From NCBI GenBank assembly GCA_023151145.1, contig JAKLJM010000320.1, forward strand, positions 1-5,935: 5,935 nucleotides of DNA. The letters are read 5' to 3'. The translations under genes were made by a program, and so were the position numbers. Within the stretch, counting starts at the first letter, position 1; every line of letters begins with the position of its first letter. This DNA comes from Bacteriovoracaceae bacterium. GTDB taxonomy: Bacteria > Bdellovibrionota > Bacteriovoracia > Bacteriovoracales > Bacteriovoracaceae. The notes under the pieces are model-generated. The model had not been told where the DNA came from. It saw only the letters and a program-made list of their open reading frames with translations, and did not search any database. Of the stretch, positions 1 through 5,458 are shown piece after piece.

Positions 1-478
1 CCTTCGGATTAATTTTTGCCAGCGAGACTTCTGCGACAACTGTATGTTCACTAAAAGTAGAGCATCCCATATAATGATAAACTGGCTGACCTTTATAAGA
101 AAAGCGAGTTGTCCCATCAGGCATTAAACCTTTTCCTTGAGTGGCCCTAACAGAAACACAAAGATTTGTTTTACCAGATTTACAGAAAAGACATTCTTTA
201 CACTCAGCTGTGTAAAGTGGAATAACATGATCACCTGGTTTTACACTCGTGACACCTTCGCCAACTTCTAAAACAATTCCAGCGCCTTCGTGTCCTAATA
301 CTGCTGGAAAAATTCCTTCTGGATCGTCTCCAGAAAGTGTAAAAGCGTCAGTATGACAAACACCAGTGTGGGTGATTTTAATTAACACTTCACCTTTTTT
401 TGGGGCTTCTAAATCTAATTCAACTATCTCTAAAGGTTTTCCCGGTGCAAAGGCAACCGCGGCACGTGTTTTCATCAT
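1..478 (-). CDS. frmA: S-(hydroxymethyl)glutathione dehydrogenase / class III alcohol dehydrogenase, N-terminal part (cut by left edge)
   Basis: This is the class III zinc alcohol dehydrogenase that oxidises S-hydroxymethylglutathione (formaldehyde plus glutathione) to S-formylglutathione with NAD in the cytoplasm. About 159 N-terminal residues are present; the family is about 370 long, so the cofactor-binding half lies beyond the window. Numbered from MKTRAAVAFAPGK, catalytic-zinc ligands are Cys40 and His62 (in GHEGAG), and structural-zinc cysteines are 92, 95, 98 and 106. The segments GVCHTDAFTLSGDDPEG and GCSTFSEHTVVAEVSLAKIN are nearly identical to E. coli FrmA as I recall it. Three in-frame ATGs exist (490, 478, 475). 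GGAG at 485-488 lies 6 or 9 nt before the latter two, and E. coli FrmA begins MKSRAAV, so 478 or 475 is the start. It begins 13 nt after the frmR stop, so the two genes are co-transcribed and FrmR-controlled. Confidence 0.96.
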   Translation of the reverse strand, partial: MMKTRAAVAFAPGKPLEIVELDLEAPKKGEVLIKITHTGVCHTDAFTLSGDDPEGIFPAVLGHEGAGIVLEVGEGVTSVKPGDHVIPLYTAECKECLFCKSGKTNLCVSVRATQGKGLMPDGTTRFSYKGQPVYHYMGCSTFSEHTVVAEVSLAKINPK

Positions 479-491
479 TTCTTTCTCCATT

Positions 492-773
492 TTATTTTAA
501 ATAGGTACGAACGAGAGTCAGCATATCATCCAAAATTAATTGCATTTCTTTTGCTGATATCTCTTTACCTTTATGATCAAAAGTTTCTCGGAGATGTCCT
601 TGTAGGACTTCCGACATAAGGCTGTTGGTAGCGCCTCTTAGAGCTGCGATTTGTTGTAAGAGAGTACTGCAATCAGTACCTGCTTCAATGGCACGCTCTA
701 AGGATTCCGCTTGACCGCGAATGCGGCGTAAACGGGTGATGGCTTTCTTTTTTTCTTGTATTGAATGTGGCAT
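492..773 (-). CDS. frmR: Formaldehyde-sensing transcriptional repressor, CsoR/RcnR (DUF156) family
   Basis: This small all-helical repressor controls its own operon with frmA. In studied FrmR proteins formaldehyde cross-links Pro2 to Cys35 of a neighbouring subunit and releases DNA. The reading frame opens at 785, but starting at the ATG at 773 gives a 93-residue protein MPHSIQEKKK... with Pro2, Cys35 (GTDCSTLLQQ) and His60 (LQGHLRETF) at exactly the family positions; starting at 785 would add MLLD and bury Pro2. The helix-1 signature RLRRIRGQ, followed by LE, and the ending LVRTYLK match FrmR. Cys35 is kept, but the His, Cys and Asp set typical of nickel/cobalt RcnR is not obvious. No Shine-Dalgarno sequence precedes either start, and the predicted transcription start falls on or next to the 773 ATG, so leaderless initiation is likely. 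Function is inferred from family and neighbour, and the match is strong. Confidence 0.94.
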   Translation of the reverse strand: MPHSIQEKKKAITRLRRIRGQAESLERAIEAGTDCSTLLQQIAALRGATNSLMSEVLQGHLRETFDHKGKEISAKEMQLILDDMLTLVRTYLK

Positions 774-780
774 GTCGAGA

Positions 781-809
781 AGCATATACTATGGGGGAGT
801 ATAGGTCAA
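781..809 (-). promoter_or_regulatory. frmRA promoter
   Basis: Read on the minus strand, TTGACC (809-804) is a -35 element, followed by a 17-bp spacer and TATGCT (786-781) as the -10. This places transcription initiation at about 774-773, on the frmR start codon. A second possible -10, TATACT (803-798), lacks a good -35 at the right distance. The operator fills the spacer of the first reading, as expected for simple steric repression. Confidence 0.65.
785..803. promoter_or_regulatory. FrmR operator: inverted repeat around a G/C tract
   Basis: TATACT (785-790) and AGTATA (798-803) form a perfect 6-bp inverted repeat separated by seven bases, ATGGGGG. CsoR/RcnR/FrmR-family repressors bind AT-rich inverted repeats flanking a run of G or C, so this matches the expected site. 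It occupies the -35/-10 spacer of the frmR promoter and touches the -10. It is the only such site seen in the window and lies directly beside the cognate regulator gene. Binding is inferred, not shown. Confidence 0.8.
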
Positions 810-936
810 TAGGTGTGGAGAATTTACCTAATGAATATCAGCAAGATTATTTTTGTGAGATAACGCGCTGGCACTTAAAGAAAGGCTACAGAAGTTCTAC
901 ACTGTCTTCACGCTAACATTTTCAAAGGTAAACACG

Positions 937-1305
937 ATGTCACAAGATAATTCTGGCGAAAGCCAAACATGTCCAAAATGCAATTCACCATACGGATACC
1001 CAGATGGTAATTTATGGGTATGCCCAGAGTGCGCTCACGAATGGACTTTAGTTGAAGAAACAGAAAGCGTTGAAGTCGCTGCAGGTCCAAAATTTTTAGA
1101 TTCTAATGGAGTTCAATTACAAAATGGTGATACCGTTCGTACAATAAAGGATTTAAAGGTAGGCGGCGATACTTTGAAATCAGGTACGAAAGTAAAAAGT
1201 ATTCGTTTATTAGATGATCCGATTGATGGGCACGATATTTCCTGCAAAGTCGATGGCTTTGGATCAATGTATTTAAAATGTTCAGTGGTTAGGAAAGATT
1301 CTTAA
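937..1305 (+). CDS. PhnA/YjdM family zinc-ribbon protein
   Basis: The 122-residue protein has an N-terminal zinc ribbon with paired CPKC (Cys12, Cys15) and CPEC (Cys29, Cys32) in the pattern CPKCNSPYGY...CPECAHEW. The family-typical C-terminal barrel follows: DSNGVQLQNGDTV, IKDLKV, LKSGTKVKSIRL and ISCKVDGFGSMYLK. This is the PhnA/YjdM family (E. coli YjdM, about 111 aa). The name comes from proximity to phosphonate genes, but YjdM itself is not required for phosphonate use and its role is unsettled. An acidic linker (VEETESVEVAAG) makes it slightly longer than YjdM. AAAGG at 924-928 lies 8 nt before the ATG and supports the start. No phosphonate genes are nearby. Its stop overlaps that of the convergent gene at 1302. 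Family assignment is firm; cellular function is unknown. Confidence 0.92.
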   Translation: MSQDNSGESQTCPKCNSPYGYPDGNLWVCPECAHEWTLVEETESVEVAAGPKFLDSNGVQLQNGDTVRTIKDLKVGGDTLKSGTKVKSIRLLDDPIDGHDISCKVDGFGSMYLKCSVVRKDS

Positions 1306-1814
1306 ATTTTTTGGGCCCTAAGAATAATTTGGTAATGATCAATACCTAGTTTGTTGATCATTATCAAAATATCGATTTTTCCCCAGCCAACACCTGGAAT
1401 AGCGGGATGGTAAATGACTTCAATTAAACTTTTTCCATTTTTTGGTATGATTTGAAATTGATAAGCATTTTTATATTTTCCAAAATCTAATCTTTTAATA
1501 AATTTTAATTGTGCTTTTTCGAGTTCAATTGTTTTTAAAGCTTCAAGCTCTAGATATCCGCGTTCAGTTTTAAACTCAATTGGAAGTTCGTAGTCAATTT
1601 CACCTTTTAATTTTTCATCATCAACGGGCACATAGAATTTCTTTTTTAATTGGTAAATTAAATGAACAATAAATTTTGAATCATGTTCTAAGTTTTGAAC
1701 TTGGGCACTTCCCCCGGTATGTAAAGCACCTGGATCAGCACTGTAATTTGCAATGGAGTTTGCAAAAGAATTTGTAATTAAAAAAGAAAATAAAATAATG
1801 AGTATTTTTGTCAA
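1302..1814 (-). CDS. Predicted exported protein of unknown function (TTG start)
   Basis: I do not recognise the family. The 170-residue product begins with a signal-peptide-like stretch (Lys3, hydrophobic residues 4-14, likely cleavage after NSFA around residue 19). The mature part is lysine-rich with alternating hydrophobic stretches, a beta-rich look, and few landmarks: LHTGGSAQVQ at 31-40 and a glycine/proline turn YHPAIPGVGWGKI at 135-147. It has no cysteine and no catalytic motif I can name. The start is TTG: AAGGA at 1821-1825 lies 6 nt upstream and translation from there gives the export signal. It lies 49 bp after the endonuclease I gene on the same strand, so it may be read from the same transcript. 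Its TAA overlaps the TAA of the convergent phnA-like gene. It is probably periplasmic or outer-membrane associated. Confidence 0.8.
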   Translation of the reverse strand: MTKILIILFSFLITNSFANSIANYSADPGALHTGGSAQVQNLEHDSKFIVHLIYQLKKKFYVPVDDEKLKGEIDYELPIEFKTERGYLELEALKTIELEKAQLKFIKRLDFGKYKNAYQFQIIPKNGKSLIEVIYHPAIPGVGWGKIDILIMINKLGIDHYQIILRAQKI

Positions 1815-1863
1815 AAGTAGTCCTTGGATACTTTATTATGACATAAAACTAAATTTTCTAATA

Positions 1864-2529
1864 TTAAAAATCTTTAATTTGATTGATTAACTCAGGATCT
1901 AGAATAAAAGGATTGAGGTTACCCTGAAATTTCGAAACTTCATTATTTCTTTCGATTTCATCACTATCAATGGGATCAATGAAATGCCATGCTCTTAAGA
2001 ATTCTTCTTGATGATTTTCTATTGGTAACTGATAACGAAGGGAAAAATAGAAAAGTGCGCGGGCCACGTTTCCTTTATGATTTTTTGGTGGTTCAAAGCA
2101 GTGCTCATTAAATTTATTGTATCCGCGTTTACTTTCACCATTTGTCCATTTTACATTTTCCACATCACAAAAAGGTAAGCTTGATCGAATAGAGTTGGTT
2201 GGACTGTCTGAAATAAAGAGATGGTGAAGATCACTTTTTGCATCACCATTGGCACCTTCAGATTGCGGCCAAGTATGCTCGATATTCATGACTTTTGGGC
2301 TAGGAACAATCGCAGTCGTTAAACAAAGATCTATTTTATAAACGCTACAAATTATGCCATTTTTATTATCGAGTTTGGTAAAAAGAATTTCATTAGCAAG
2401 CTTATAAGTTAATGGACGATGATCATTTCTGGTTTTTAGTTGAATGTTTTGAACAATGGATGTCTGTATCGCCGGATCGAAGGCATATGTATTAATAATG
2501 GTAAATAAAAGAGTAAAGAAGTGCATCAT
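1864..2529 (-). CDS. Endonuclease I family secreted nuclease (EndA/Dns/Vvn type)
   Basis: This is a non-specific DNA/RNA endonuclease of the endonuclease I family, normally periplasmic or secreted, with a beta-beta-alpha-metal active site. The 221-residue product starts with a short export signal (about residues 1-16, ending NTYA). The core motif NIEHTWPQS at 82-90 carries the metal-binding Glu84 and general-base His85 equivalents. SDLHHLF at 99-105 and SPTNSIRS at 109-116 follow, the latter holding the probable metal-ligand Asn. HKGNVARALFYFSLRY at 151-166 and NPFILDPELI near the C-terminus are also family hallmarks. Cys61, Cys69, Cys121 and Cys144 could form disulfides in an oxidising compartment. 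Tandem ATGs at 2529 and 2526 are both possible; the ribosome-binding site is weak (AGGT about 11 nt upstream). Likely roles are nutrient scavenging or clearing extracellular DNA. All active-site motifs look intact. Confidence 0.93.
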   Translation of the reverse strand: MMHFFTLLFTIINTYAFDPAIQTSIVQNIQLKTRNDHRPLTYKLANEILFTKLDNKNGIICSVYKIDLCLTTAIVPSPKVMNIEHTWPQSEGANGDAKSDLHHLFISDSPTNSIRSSLPFCDVENVKWTNGESKRGYNKFNEHCFEPPKNHKGNVARALFYFSLRYQLPIENHQEEFLRAWHFIDPIDSDEIERNNEVSKFQGNLNPFILDPELINQIKDF

Positions 2530-2626
2530 GAGGATTAAGTACCTGTGAAAAAATTAATTGTCCAGAGACCTTTGATTCTTATCTTTAAGCTCGATAATTC
2601 AATCGTTTAAATGCTTTTTTAGGCTT

Positions 2627-2653
2627 TTGTTTCAGTTCTTTGATTGTTATAAA
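2627..2653 (+). promoter_or_regulatory. Extended -10 promoter for the DUF4430-like gene
   Basis: TATAAA at 2648-2653 is preceded by TG at 2645-2646 with one base between, the extended -10 arrangement. A weak -35, TTGTTT, lies at 2627-2632 with a 15-bp spacer. Initiation near 2660 would leave a leader of about 20 nt carrying the GGAG at 2670-2673. The prediction rests on motifs only. Confidence 0.5.
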
Positions 2654-2679
2654 GGCTCTCATATAAAGTGGAGTCTATG

Positions 2680-3129
2680 ATGAAATTATTTAGTCTATTT
2701 GTTGTTGTTTTATATTTCTCTTTTTCGACATTAGCTCATGAGCTTTCAGTTATTGGCCCATGCCTTGAAAAACCAATGTTTTTAGTAGATGTGGCAGATA
2801 AGTTTGAAACAGTAGGGGATTTAACCATTCATACTTTTAATAAAAATGGCATTCCATACTTAGGGAATGAAAGAGGAATAAACGTCATTTTTAATTCTCC
2901 GATTGGAGATGCGTCCTTAGAAGTTATCTCCGATACAGAAATGCGCGCTTATGGATGGTGTTTTTTTGTTAATGGTGAAGTCTCAATGGAATACGCCGAT
3001 GAAACTTATTTAAATCCAGGTGATAAAGTGGAATGGATTTATAGTTATGCTCTTTATTCCAAGGGAGAGTGGAAGTCGATGTGTAATCCAAGTTATAAAA
3101 TAAAGAGCGAGTTTATTTGTAAAAAATAA
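2680..3129 (+). CDS. Exported DUF4430 (transcobalamin-like C-terminal domain) protein
   Basis: The 149-residue protein has a clear signal peptide (residues 1-19, cleavage after STLA) and a mature domain resembling DUF4430, the small beta-rich domain found at the C-terminus of transcobalamin-like and surface proteins. The supporting stretch is 90-122: YGWCFFVNGEVSMEYAD, then LNPGDKVEWIYSY, which fits the family pattern of an aromatic W/Y-VNG turn followed by a GDKV-W-Y strand. Four cysteines (28, 94, 135, 147) could form two disulfides. GTG at 2668 and ATG at 2677 are in frame, but GGAG at 2670-2673 lies 6 nt from the ATG at 2680 and only 3 nt from 2677, so 2680 is chosen. The gene is divergent from the nuclease, convergent with the DUF21/CBS gene, and appears to have its own promoter. 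The ligand is unknown; cobalamin binding cannot be claimed from this fold alone. Confidence 0.75.
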   Translation: MKLFSLFVVVLYFSFSTLAHELSVIGPCLEKPMFLVDVADKFETVGDLTIHTFNKNGIPYLGNERGINVIFNSPIGDASLEVISDTEMRAYGWCFFVNGEVSMEYADETYLNPGDKVEWIYSYALYSKGEWKSMCNPSYKIKSEFICKK

Positions 3130-3138
3130 TAAGCTTGT

Positions 3139-4056
3139 TTATTGTCTTTTATTTTTAATGGGAATTCTCGTTCTCGAGAGAAGAAGTTTAATGGTGGATG
3201 GATCTTCAACTTCATCAACGATGTCTCCCAAAATTTCTTCGATGATATCTTCTAAAGTAATAATTCCTAAAAATTCACCTTCGTTATTACTGATGATGGC
3301 CAAATGTTGCTTTTTTTCTTTATCACCATCAATGACTGGAAAGCGAGTGTGAGTAGAAATATCTAATATTTCTTCAACTTGTTTTTCATCATCTTGAAAA
3401 TTTAAATGGATGACATTTTCCCATTTCACCATCGAGTCATTGGCTTTACGATGATGGAGTTCAATTAAATTCATGACAAATTTTTGATGGAAAAGTGGAA
3501 GATAGCTTATGGTTACACTTCCTTGATTGTCTACTTCATCGACAGTGCCTTGAATGCCGATTTTTCTTAAAACAAAGCTGGTTGATTTTTCTAAGAAAGT
3601 AATGATTGGTGAACAAACTTTATCAAGGATAGTGAGAAAACGAATTCCATATAATAGAATAGGTTTAGGATTATTTAAGGCAATTGTTTTTGGAACTAAT
3701 TCACCAAAAACGACACTTAAGTACGTTAAGGGAATAATGACGGCTAGAACCGAAATGGCTTCCGCTAAAGTAGGTGAAATTGAAAATTCTCTCTCTAGAA
3801 ATGGTGAAAATGATTCCACTGCACCATTACCGCCAACCGCTGCAGAAATGGCGCCAACAAGTGATATTCCAATCTGTATAACCGATAATGTTCTTTCGGG
3901 ATTCTTCTTTAGTAAAAAAATTTGAGCGATTTCTGACTTAAAATGATCCATTGATTCTGAAAAATCTTCTTTTGTTACAGTAACAAAAGCCATTTCAAAG
4001 GCTGCAAAAAAAGAGTTTAGTAATAAACAAATAATGACGACTAAAAATTCAAGCAT
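3139..4056 (-). CDS. DUF21 (CNNM) membrane protein with a shortened CBS module, CorC/HlyC-like
   Basis: This belongs to the CNNM/CorB family of inner-membrane proteins linked to magnesium or other divalent-ion transport. The DUF21 membrane domain covers about residues 1-165 and shows NSFFAAFEMA (14-23), IQIGISLVGAISAAVGG (60-76) and VVFGELVPKTIALNNP (115-130). The cytosolic part begins LPLFHQKFVMNLIEL (186-200) and continues to THTRFPVIDGD (235-245), the first half of CBS1. It then jumps to KKQHLAIIS-NNEGEFLGIITLEDIIEEILGDIVDE (248-282), the second half of CBS2. The usual segment between, completing CBS1 and starting CBS2 (roughly 45-60 residues), is absent without a frame break. At 305 aa it is shorter than relatives of about 350-430 aa and has no C-terminal CorC domain. 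The start is supported by an AGG-containing stretch upstream and by immediate entry into the first membrane helix. The gene appears to have its own promoter. Confidence 0.9.
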   Translation of the reverse strand: MLEFLVVIICLLLNSFFAAFEMAFVTVTKEDFSESMDHFKSEIAQIFLLKKNPERTLSVIQIGISLVGAISAAVGGNGAVESFSPFLEREFSISPTLAEAISVLAVIIPLTYLSVVFGELVPKTIALNNPKPILLYGIRFLTILDKVCSPIITFLEKSTSFVLRKIGIQGTVDEVDNQGSVTISYLPLFHQKFVMNLIELHHRKANDSMVKWENVIHLNFQDDEKQVEEILDISTHTRFPVIDGDKEKKQHLAIISNNEGEFLGIITLEDIIEEILGDIVDEVEDPSTIKLLLSRTRIPIKNKRQ

Positions 4057-4077
4057 GATAAGAACCTACCTATTAAA

Positions 4078-4106
4078 ACTCTATCAAGGTAGTATTGAAT
4101 TGTAAA
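4078..4106 (-). promoter_or_regulatory. Promoter of the DUF21/CBS gene
   Basis: On the minus strand, TTTACA (4106-4101) matches the -35 consensus in 5 of 6 positions, followed by a 17-bp spacer and TAGAGT (4083-4078), which matches the -10 in 4 of 6. Initiation near 4071 would leave a leader of about 15 nt before the ATG at 4056. The -35 lies against the end of the upstream operon's terminator, which supports a separate transcript. Confidence 0.5.
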
Positions 4107-4140
4107 TTAAACCAACTAGTCTCATAACAGACTAGTTGGT
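4102..4140 (-). terminator. Rho-independent terminator of the HupE operon
   Basis: A perfect 12-bp inverted repeat (4111-4122 with 4129-4140, ACCAACTAGTCT) encloses a six-base loop, 9 nt past the stop of the last operon gene. On the minus strand the hairpin is followed by a T-rich run, TTTAATTTA, giving the expected orientation for transcripts arriving from the right. There is no run of T directly after the hairpin on the plus strand. It separates the operon from the DUF21/CBS gene. Confidence 0.88.
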
Positions 4141-4149
4141 GATAAAAAG

Positions 4150-4311
4150 TTATTTCTTTTTATTCATGGCCCAAAAAACAATGCCTGCTATTGCAATGAT
4201 AATGACGACGCCTAGGATTTGTGTTCCAGAGTCTCCCATTGGTCCATGGGCATGACCTTCGCCAGGTCCAGCGTAAGTTGAATTTATGAAGCTAAAAAAT
4301 AGTTTATGCAT
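4150..4311 (-). CDS. Small single-span membrane protein with histidine-containing linker
   Basis: This 53-residue product is last in the metal-type operon. The frame is open to 4338, but ATG 4311 is chosen because AGGAG (4318-4322) lies 6 nt upstream and that start follows the previous gene's stop by one base, indicating coupling. It opens with a short hydrophobic leader (MHKLFFSFINSTYA), then GPGEGHAHGPMGDSG (15-29) with two histidines and many glycines, one membrane helix (about 32-49), and a basic tail NKKK. The topology suggests the His segment faces the periplasm and the lysines stay in the cytoplasm. The leader could be a cleaved signal, leaving a tail-anchored peptide. No family is recognised. 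Its position after HupE and a DUF6488-like protein suggests an accessory role in metal handling or assembly. Confidence 0.75.
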   Translation of the reverse strand: MHKLFFSFINSTYAGPGEGHAHGPMGDSGTQILGVVIIIAIAGIVFWAMNKKK

Positions 4312-4312
4312 T

Positions 4313-4657
4313 TTATTCTCCTGTAAAATTTGAACCACTTAACCAGCCTTTCATTGTGATAAAAAGAAAAAGTCGCTGTTTATTTGTTGGTTGATTTTTA
4401 TCTACAAAAGTTAAAACCCATTCAGGACCTTTTTTAAATTGTTTCATTTCAACTTTTTCAAGTGGAATTGTTAGCCAAGATTTTTGAATTTTTCCTTTTG
4501 TAACTAAGTGTTCAAGAGATTTAGTGGCTACAGCAGAAGCTTCTTCTTGAGTACAATCACTTTTGCATTTTACAATTTGAGTAGGATGAAAATGCCCTGT
4601 GCCTGCATTTACTTGAGTTAAAACAAATAAAGAAATGAATAAAGCAATAAATTTCAT
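4313..4657 (-). CDS. Exported DUF6488-like protein
   Basis: The 114-residue protein has a signal peptide (1-18, cleavage after VNA) and then a potential metal-binding start GTGHFHP (19-25) with Cys31 and Cys35. The mature domain reads as one small alpha/beta unit: a helix (EEASAVATKSLEHLVTKGK, 38-56), KSWL (59-62), KGPEWVLTF (76-84), RLFLFI and a C-terminal SGSNFTG. This order (helix, K-SW, GPEWV-TF, strand, NFTG) resembles the DUF6488 family as I remember it, though I could not align it. The size and helix-then-sheet pattern also recall PepSY-like domains. AAGGAG lies about 8 nt before the ATG. It is 19 nt downstream of the HupE-type gene and 1 nt before the small membrane protein, so all three share a transcript. 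It is probably a periplasmic partner of the permease; the function is not known. Confidence 0.8.
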   Translation of the reverse strand: MKFIALFISLFVLTQVNAGTGHFHPTQIVKCKSDCTQEEASAVATKSLEHLVTKGKIQKSWLTIPLEKVEMKQFKKGPEWVLTFVDKNQPTNKQRLFLFITMKGWLSGSNFTGE

Positions 4658-4676
4658 GATAATTTCTCCTTTAATA

Positions 4677-5432
4677 TTAATGTGCGTTGCCGTCTTCTAA
4701 AACCATTTCACTGTGAGTGTGGTTGTGATCATCTTTGTTAATTGGAAACGACTCAGGTGAGCTCTCGTGCCAATAACCATGAAATTGCATAATGAATAAG
4801 AAAATCCCTCCGGCCATAAGTATGACGTTGGCCATTTTCGATATTTTTTTAAAGGACTCTGTTTTTCGCCAGCCAGCAAGCATGATCATCATTACTGTAA
4901 GAGCAATAATTTGCCCAACTTCGACGCCTACGTTAAACGACAAAATTCTCATCAACATTCCAAATGAATCTTCACCAAGGGGTAATTGTTGAAGTCTTGT
5001 TGATAAACCAAAACCATGAATAAGGCCGAAAACAAAAACCATTTTTAAAAGACTTGGAGGAGACCAATCAAAATGTTTTTTGAAACCATCAATATTCTCA
5101 TATCCTTTGTAGATTACACTAAGGGCAATAACCGCATCGATTAAGTAATAGTTGGCTGTAATTTTAAAAAAAGTAGCAAAAATGAGAGTGATACAATGGC
5201 CTAAAGTAAAAATACTAATGAAGCGAACAATGTCTTTAAATGTCGTTAAGAAGAATATTACTCCAAAAATAAAAAGTAGATGATCGTATCCCGTCAACAT
5301 GTGGGATGCTCCAAGCCAGATATACTGCAAGTATCCACCATTTAACATTGCTTCTTTATCGGCATCAGAAATTCCATGCGCAAATGATGTTAAACTATTT
5401 AATAATAGCCCTAAAGAGAGTAAAAATTTCAT
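4677..5432 (-). CDS. HupE/UreJ-type membrane protein, probable metal permease
   Basis: This is a 251-residue polytopic protein of the HupE/UreJ_2 type. HupE and UreJ proteins are associated with nickel (in some cases cobalt) uptake for hydrogenase or urease; the substrate of this branch is not established. An export signal or first hydrophobic segment (1-18) ends SFAHG, leaving an exposed His19. The hallmark H-x5-D-H is present as His44, Asp50 and His51 in HMLTGYDHLLFIFG. Next come TLGHCITL (His79), a Glu112-Asn113 pair, GLIHGFGLS (136-144, His139), FNVGVEVGQ (166-174) and about seven membrane spans. The C-terminal tail is His/acid-rich: HGYWHESS, then DDHNHTHSE and a final NAH, a likely metal-binding tail. 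GGAG at 5438-5441 lies 5 nt before the ATG. No hydrogenase or urease genes are in view, so the uptake may serve another enzyme. Confidence 0.9.
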   Translation of the reverse strand: MKFLLSLGLLLNSLTSFAHGISDADKEAMLNGGYLQYIWLGASHMLTGYDHLLFIFGVIFFLTTFKDIVRFISIFTLGHCITLIFATFFKITANYYLIDAVIALSVIYKGYENIDGFKKHFDWSPPSLLKMVFVFGLIHGFGLSTRLQQLPLGEDSFGMLMRILSFNVGVEVGQIIALTVMMIMLAGWRKTESFKKISKMANVILMAGGIFLFIMQFHGYWHESSPESFPINKDDHNHTHSEMVLEDGNAH

Positions 5433-5458
5433 ATATTCTCCAAAAAAATAAAATTTAA

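Noticed and set aside
868..886. Sigma-54 type promoter beginning TGGCAC
   Set aside because: The required GC element at the fixed downstream distance (TTGC-like) is absent.
875..903. Promoter for the PhnA/YjdM gene: TTAAAG, 17 bp, TACACT
   Set aside because: The -35 matches consensus in only about half its positions. It may be real but is too weak to list.
908..1090. Minus-strand open frame of 60 codons opposite the PhnA/YjdM gene
   Set aside because: It is the antisense shadow of the zinc-ribbon coding region, with no recognisable motif.
1300..1323. Bidirectional terminator between the convergent genes around GGGCCC
   Set aside because: GGGCCC is palindromic, but the flanks pair over only a few bases and leave no usable loop; it lies within coding sequence.
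3167..3182. Palindrome TCTCGAGA near the 3' end of the DUF21/CBS gene as a terminator stem
   Set aside because: It is a short loopless palindrome inside coding sequence with no following T-tract for either strand.
3158..3925. Plus-strand open frames (64 and 123 codons) within the DUF21/CBS gene
   Set aside because: They lie wholly antisense to a well-supported conserved gene, have no family features, and lack convincing ribosome-binding sites.
4697..4992. Two further open frames (60 and 66 codons) inside the HupE-type gene
   Set aside because: Both overlap the conserved membrane protein in other frames and show no independent coding evidence.
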